Below, one piece after another: positions 32,218-35,150 of a DNA stretch of 35,150 bases. Numbering within the stretch: the stretch's first letter is position 1; each line of letters opens with the position of its first letter. The stretch comes from CAZSPL01 sp964608735 (GTDB lineage: Bacteria; JAJVIF01; JAPKYR01; CAZSPL01), in the NCBI GenBank assembly GCA_964608735.1, contig CAZSPL010000010.1, positions 1 to 35,150 on the forward strand. The letters are read 5' to 3'. Made by a program: the position numbers and the translations under genes. A model generated the notes under the pieces. The model worked only from the letters and a program-made list of their open reading frames with translations. It did not search any database and had not been told where the DNA came from.

Positions 32218-32943
32218 CTACTTCATAATCGTCTTGTCGATTTCGTTGGTCGCCCAGATGATGAGATTCATGAACTGCTCATCGGTAAGCTTGCCTATTT
32301 TCGGCATGGTTCCCGCTTCGATGGCGGCGCGAATTTTCACGGCGTTCGCGACGGCGGTGTCCTTGTCATCGAGGCTGAGGCCGCTTGTCGGACCGGTGCC
32401 CGTATGGCAGGTTGCGCATGAGGCATCGATGATAGGCAGCGCGACATCCTGGTAACCCAGCGGCATAAGTTTCTTGTGGAACGCGACCAGCTCCATCATC
32501 ATCGGGTCGTCTTCCGTAAGCGCTGTCGCTTCCATTGGATGCGTCAAGCAAAAGTTGATCATATCGACAAGGGTGATTACCTTTTCCTTGTCCACCATGG
32601 GAACTATCTTGGGGAATGTTGCCGATTTGCCGATGAGGGTTCCCATCGTCACCGCGGTCGGGCTCGGGTCTTTGCCGCCGTAGGGGTGGCAGGTGTTGCA
32701 GGATTTGTCGTTGGTCGAGCCTGAGAGCATCGGGTCCTTGAACAGGTCGAACCCGGCTTTCGCATCAGTGAAAGCTTTCGCTATAGCGGCGTTCTCGGTC
32801 TGGGTATCGGGAGTGGCCATTGCCGGTGCCGGGGGAGTCTTCGCGTCGGCCGGTTTATCAGCCGACTTTGGCTGCGCGCAGGCGATTCCTGCGAGCGTGA
32901 ATAAGACTATCAGTCCGAATGCAATCCAGAATTTCTTGTTCAT
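32218..32943 (-). CDS. Exported dihaem c-type cytochrome
   Basis: The 241-residue protein has a signal peptide (hydrophobic 5-20, then AGIACAQP), either a lipoprotein or cleaved after ACA, followed by a Pro/Ala-rich linker. Two haem motifs are visible: CNTCH (82-86) and CATCH (176-180), with Met and His residues nearby that may be axial ligands. The second half resembles small class I cytochromes (GTMPKIGKLTDEQFMNLIIW). It probably shuttles electrons in the periplasm. GAGGAGG lies seven bases before ATG 32943, which decides the start over ATG 32970. It is divergent from the Rrf2 regulator gene, 225 bases away. Confidence 0.87.
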   Translation of the reverse strand: MNKKFWIAFGLIVLFTLAGIACAQPKSADKPADAKTPPAPAMATPDTQTENAAIAKAFTDAKAGFDLFKDPMLSGSTNDKSCNTCHPYGGKDPSPTAVTMGTLIGKSATFPKIVPMVDKEKVITLVDMINFCLTHPMEATALTEDDPMMMELVAFHKKLMPLGYQDVALPIIDASCATCHTGTGPTSGLSLDDKDTAVANAVKIRAAIEAGTMPKIGKLTDEQFMNLIIWATNEIDKTIMK

Positions 32944-33083
32944 TCTAAACCTCCTCAGTTGTTGCTGCAATTAAAGCACCGGTACCCCGGTAAGTCAATG
33001 AAAGGGGATCTCGTCAAGTACGGGAGTGAAGGTTGGTTCTTTGAAAGCTCGTTCATCGTGATGTAAAAATATTCGGAGAGGAC

Positions 33084-33112
33084 TTGCGGAAATTCGAGGT
33101 GATAGTTATAAT
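33084..33112 (+). promoter_or_regulatory. Promoter of the Rrf2 regulator gene
   Basis: TTGCGG (33084-33089) and a consensus TATAAT (33107-33112) are 17 bases apart. An imperfect inverted repeat, ATAGTTAT / AAAGCTAT (33102-33120), spans the -10 box and could be the site of self-repression. Confidence 0.65.
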
Positions 33113-33133
33113 AAAGCTATAAAGTATATCGGG

Positions 33134-33151
33134 ATAGTCGGAATAGTCGGA
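33134..33151. repeat. Tandem 9-bp repeat in the rrf2 leader
   Basis: ATAGTCGGA is repeated twice without a gap between the promoter and the GTG start. It may be an operator half-site pair. Confidence 0.5.
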
Positions 33152-33168
33152 ATTAACAGGAGCAGCAA

Positions 33169-33603
33169 GTGAAACTATCATCAAAAGGAGAGTACGCGAC
33201 GAGGGCGATCCTCGAGCTCTCGCGTCGCTTCGAGGAGCATAAGCCGATCCCGGTCGAAGTCATCGCGGAAGCGCAGTCGATCCCTCCGCGTTTTCTCGAA
33301 CAGATTCTCCTGCTGCTTCGCCGGGCGGGATTTGTGCGTTCGAAGCGCGGCCCGCAGGGGGGCTACCATCTCGCGAGGCCGCCGTCGGATATCAGCGTCG
33401 CGGAAATTACGCGCGCGATTGACGGTCCTCTCGCGCCGGTTGCCTGCGTGAGCCAGTTAGAACATGAAGAATGCGAACTCTCCGCAACGTGTGAGCTTCG
33501 ATGGCTATGGCAGGATGTGCGCGATGCGGTATCGACGATGTTGGAAGAAGTTTCGTTCCAGGACATACTCGACCGGCACAGAAAGCAGGTGGAGCGAGCA
33601 TAA
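33169..33603 (+). CDS. Rrf2-family transcriptional regulator
   Basis: The 144-residue protein is an Rrf2 winged-helix regulator: MKLSSKGEYATRAILEL at the start, IPPRFLEQILLLLRRAGFV as the recognition region and GPQGGYHLARP in the wing. Cysteines 93, 102 and 108 (C-x8-C-x5-C) sit where IscR, NsrR and RsrR bind an iron-sulfur cluster, so it may sense iron-sulfur status, nitric oxide or redox state; CymR-like sensing of cysteine supply is the alternative. The start is GTG with GGAG seven bases upstream. It is followed by a TauE/SafE permease gene, which favours a link to sulfur or anion transport. Confidence 0.88.
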   Translation: MKLSSKGEYATRAILELSRRFEEHKPIPVEVIAEAQSIPPRFLEQILLLLRRAGFVRSKRGPQGGYHLARPPSDISVAEITRAIDGPLAPVACVSQLEHEECELSATCELRWLWQDVRDAVSTMLEEVSFQDILDRHRKQVERA

Positions 33604-33650
33604 CGGGGGATGGATGCCGATTTAGAACGGCGCGGTTTTCAGAGGGATTC

Positions 33651-34586
33651 TTGATAAAAACGATTGGAAATCTGCTGAATCCTGCGAACGTTGATTTCCG
33701 GCGTACGATGCTGGTATGGCTCGCCGCGGTCGTTCTTTCGTTCGCCTTGGCGTGCTTCATGGCATCAAGGTTTCCGGGCTTTACGGAACCGGGTATCCTA
33801 AGGCCGCAGAATTGTCCCGATGCCGCCGGAGGGGCGCTTTCATCGATAAGTATCTGGGCATTCGTGTTTTCATTTGTATGCAGCCTTTTTACACTGGGGA
33901 TGGGTTACGGCACGACAATCACACCGCTTCTATTGCTATTGGGATTTGCGCCGCTGCAAGTCGTCCCGGTTGTGCTCCTCGGTCAGTTCACCATCGGGGC
34001 GATAGGGGGATTCCTTCATCACCGCGTCGGCAATGTCAACTTCCTGCGCGGTGGGATGCACATCCAGATAGCGACGATCCTGTCGGTATGTTCGGTGGCG
34101 GGGACATTCGTAGCGGTGTCCATCGCGACCAGCATCTCAACCCGCTCGCTGACGGCTTTTATCGCAATCGTGGTCATCGCCGTCGGGATTCTTCTCCTGG
34201 GCACGATAAAAGCGAGATTCGGTTTCTCCTATGTGAAGATAATCTTCCTCGGCATCGTCGCCGCATTCAACAAGGGATTGAGCGGCGGCGGATACGGGCC
34301 GGTGGTTACGGGCGGGCAGATGTTGTCGGGGCTTGAAGGCAAGAACGCGGTGGGGATAACTTTCCTCGCCGAAGCCATCACCTGTCTTGTCGGCGTGATA
34401 CTGTACATCATCTTCCAGGAAGACGCCGATTTTTCACTCGCCCCGGCGCTCATTCTCGGCGGGCTGTTCGCGCTGCCGTTTTCCACATGGATCGTGAAGC
34501 GCATGTCGACCAACAGGCTGCGCATTATTATCGGTCTCGTCGTTATCGTTCTTGGAGGGCTTATTCTGCTGCCGAGGGGCGGCTAA
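33651..34586 (+). CDS. TauE/SafE-family permease
   Basis: The 311-residue protein has about eight membrane helices and the TauE/SafE pattern: GMGYGTTITPLLLLLGF in the first half and the matching GLSGGGYGPVVTGGQMLSG in the second, the two inverted repeats of the family. Members export sulfite, sulfoacetate or related organic anions. I chose TTG 33651, with AGAGGG four bases upstream, which places about 20 residues before the first helix; ATG 33708 lies at the helix itself and has no ribosome site. The open frame running back into the rrf2 gene is not a credible start. It probably shares the transcript of rrf2. Confidence 0.85.
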   Translation: MIKTIGNLLNPANVDFRRTMLVWLAAVVLSFALACFMASRFPGFTEPGILRPQNCPDAAGGALSSISIWAFVFSFVCSLFTLGMGYGTTITPLLLLLGFAPLQVVPVVLLGQFTIGAIGGFLHHRVGNVNFLRGGMHIQIATILSVCSVAGTFVAVSIATSISTRSLTAFIAIVVIAVGILLLGTIKARFGFSYVKIIFLGIVAAFNKGLSGGGYGPVVTGGQMLSGLEGKNAVGITFLAEAITCLVGVILYIIFQEDADFSLAPALILGGLFALPFSTWIVKRMSTNRLRIIIGLVVIVLGGLILLPRGG

Positions 34587-34592
34587 TTTTTC
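34571..34592 (+). terminator. Possible weak terminator
   Basis: GCCG and CGGC pair over AGGGG at the very end of the permease gene, followed by TAATTTTT. The stem is only four base pairs. Confidence 0.3.
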
Positions 34593-34718
34593 CTGAACTA
34601 TGGATAGGCTGGTCCAGTTGTAAAATTGGATAAGGTGCGCCGTTAGTAGCGGCGTAATCACGGAACCGATACTTGACTACTCCAATCGGATTTATCGGTA
34701 GCATAAGGAGAAGATGAA

Positions 34719-35150
34719 ATGGCCGATCGAAATTCTCAATTGAAGCGTCTCGCAATCACGATGGGCGTCGCCCTTATATGCATCGCTCTGCTATGCGGCT
34801 GCGGCGGGCAGCAGAAGGATGCGAGCGGCGGAATCAGCGGTACGATTCGCGTATCAGGCGCGTGGGCGCTGTACCCGATGATGGTCAGGTGGGGTGAGGA
34901 GTTTCAGAAGCTGCATCCGGGAGTGCGGATCGACATCTCCGCTGGAGGCGCCGGCAAAGGTGTCTCCGATGCATTGGGTGGACTTGTCGATGTCGGCATG
35001 ATTTCAAGGGACATCAAGCCTGAAGAAATCGAGAAGGGCGCGTTCTTCGTGGCTGTTGCCAAGGATGCGGTGTTCCCGATGATGAATTCAAGCAACCCGG
35101 CATTCAATGAAAGCATCTCTGCATCGGGTCTTGCGAGGAGCCGGTTCGTC
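34719..35150 (+). CDS. PstS-like substrate-binding lipoprotein (partial, runs off the window)
   Basis: The first 144 residues are present and the frame is open to the window edge. A lipoprotein signal peptide (hydrophobic 12-27, ending in a Cys-rich LCGCGG) is followed by a periplasmic binding domain of the PstS type: IRVSGAWALYPMMVRWGEEF, ISAGGAGKGVSDAL and VDVGMISRDI. Such proteins capture phosphate or a similar oxyanion such as tungstate for an ABC importer. AAGGAG is about eight bases before the ATG. Permease and ATPase genes would be expected just beyond the window. No clear promoter or Pho box is seen in the 132-base gap before it. Confidence 0.82.
   Translation, partial: MADRNSQLKRLAITMGVALICIALLCGCGGQQKDASGGISGTIRVSGAWALYPMMVRWGEEFQKLHPGVRIDISAGGAGKGVSDALGGLVDVGMISRDIKPEEIEKGAFFVAVAKDAVFPMMNSSNPAFNESISASGLARSRFV

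Noticed and set aside
32028..32228. Possible small protein on + across tRNA-Ser
   Set aside because: It is the translated tRNA gene and the following terminator.
33501..33650. Extension of the permease frame back into the rrf2 gene
   Set aside because: It overlaps the conserved end of the regulator, has no ribosome site, and the encoded sequence does not resemble the family.

Overview
The window reads as a stretch of chromosome from a flagellated bacterium with a two-membrane envelope, probably an uncultivated lineage. The signs are a GmhA-type heptose isomerase, several lipobox proteins, multihaem c-type cytochromes and a hook-filament gene cluster. Base composition is moderately GC-rich and even. 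No insertion sequence, phage module, CRISPR array or toxin-antitoxin pair is visible, so this looks like core genome with a few lineage-specific genes. I cannot name the phylum from sequence alone.

Layout. (1) 1-4500: a divergent PurC-like protein on + converges on a minus-strand cluster ksgA - polysaccharide deacetylase - purB. purB is broken by an apparent 25-base deletion that removes a catalytic motif. (2) 4500-10000: a small lipoprotein; a large ADP-forming acyl-CoA synthetase-like protein with a histone-H1-like lysine tail and no phospho-histidine motif; then a TPR lipoprotein - nitrilase - thioredoxin lipoprotein operon. (3) 10000-13800: two tandem paralogous lipoproteins sharing an almost identical block of about 650 bases. 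(4) 13800-21000, all minus: flgJ-like, yvyF, flgM, flgN, flgK, flgL (911 residues, greatly enlarged) and a membrane protein. The order yvyF-flgM-flgN-flgK-flgL is that of Bacillus. (5) 21100-24600: folE, a pentahaem cytochrome, tRNA-Asn, and a Fur-family regulator with the residue set of the peroxide sensor PerR. (6) 24600-29700: hflX, clpS, an rlmB-type methyltransferase, surE, gmhA, a TPM-domain protein and a bifunctional-nuclease-domain protein. (7) 29700-35150: a lipoprotein built of carboxypeptidase-regulatory-like repeats, an orphan small protein, tRNA-Ser, a dihaem cytochrome, an Rrf2 regulator, a TauE/SafE permease and the start of a PstS-like binding protein that runs off the window.

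Promoters are easy to read here. Many genes carry -35/-10 pairs with 16-18 base spacing, and intrinsic hairpin terminators separate several units. Several -10 boxes lie only 5-9 bases before the start codon with little or no Shine-Dalgarno sequence, suggesting leaderless or near-leaderless transcripts (rlmB, hflX, surE and perhaps the purC-like gene). The points most worth a second look are the broken purB, the lysine-tailed CoA-ligase homologue lacking its catalytic histidine, the giant FlgL with repeated modules, the tandem lipoproteins, the leaderless promoters, and the TPM gene that seems to start at ATT.
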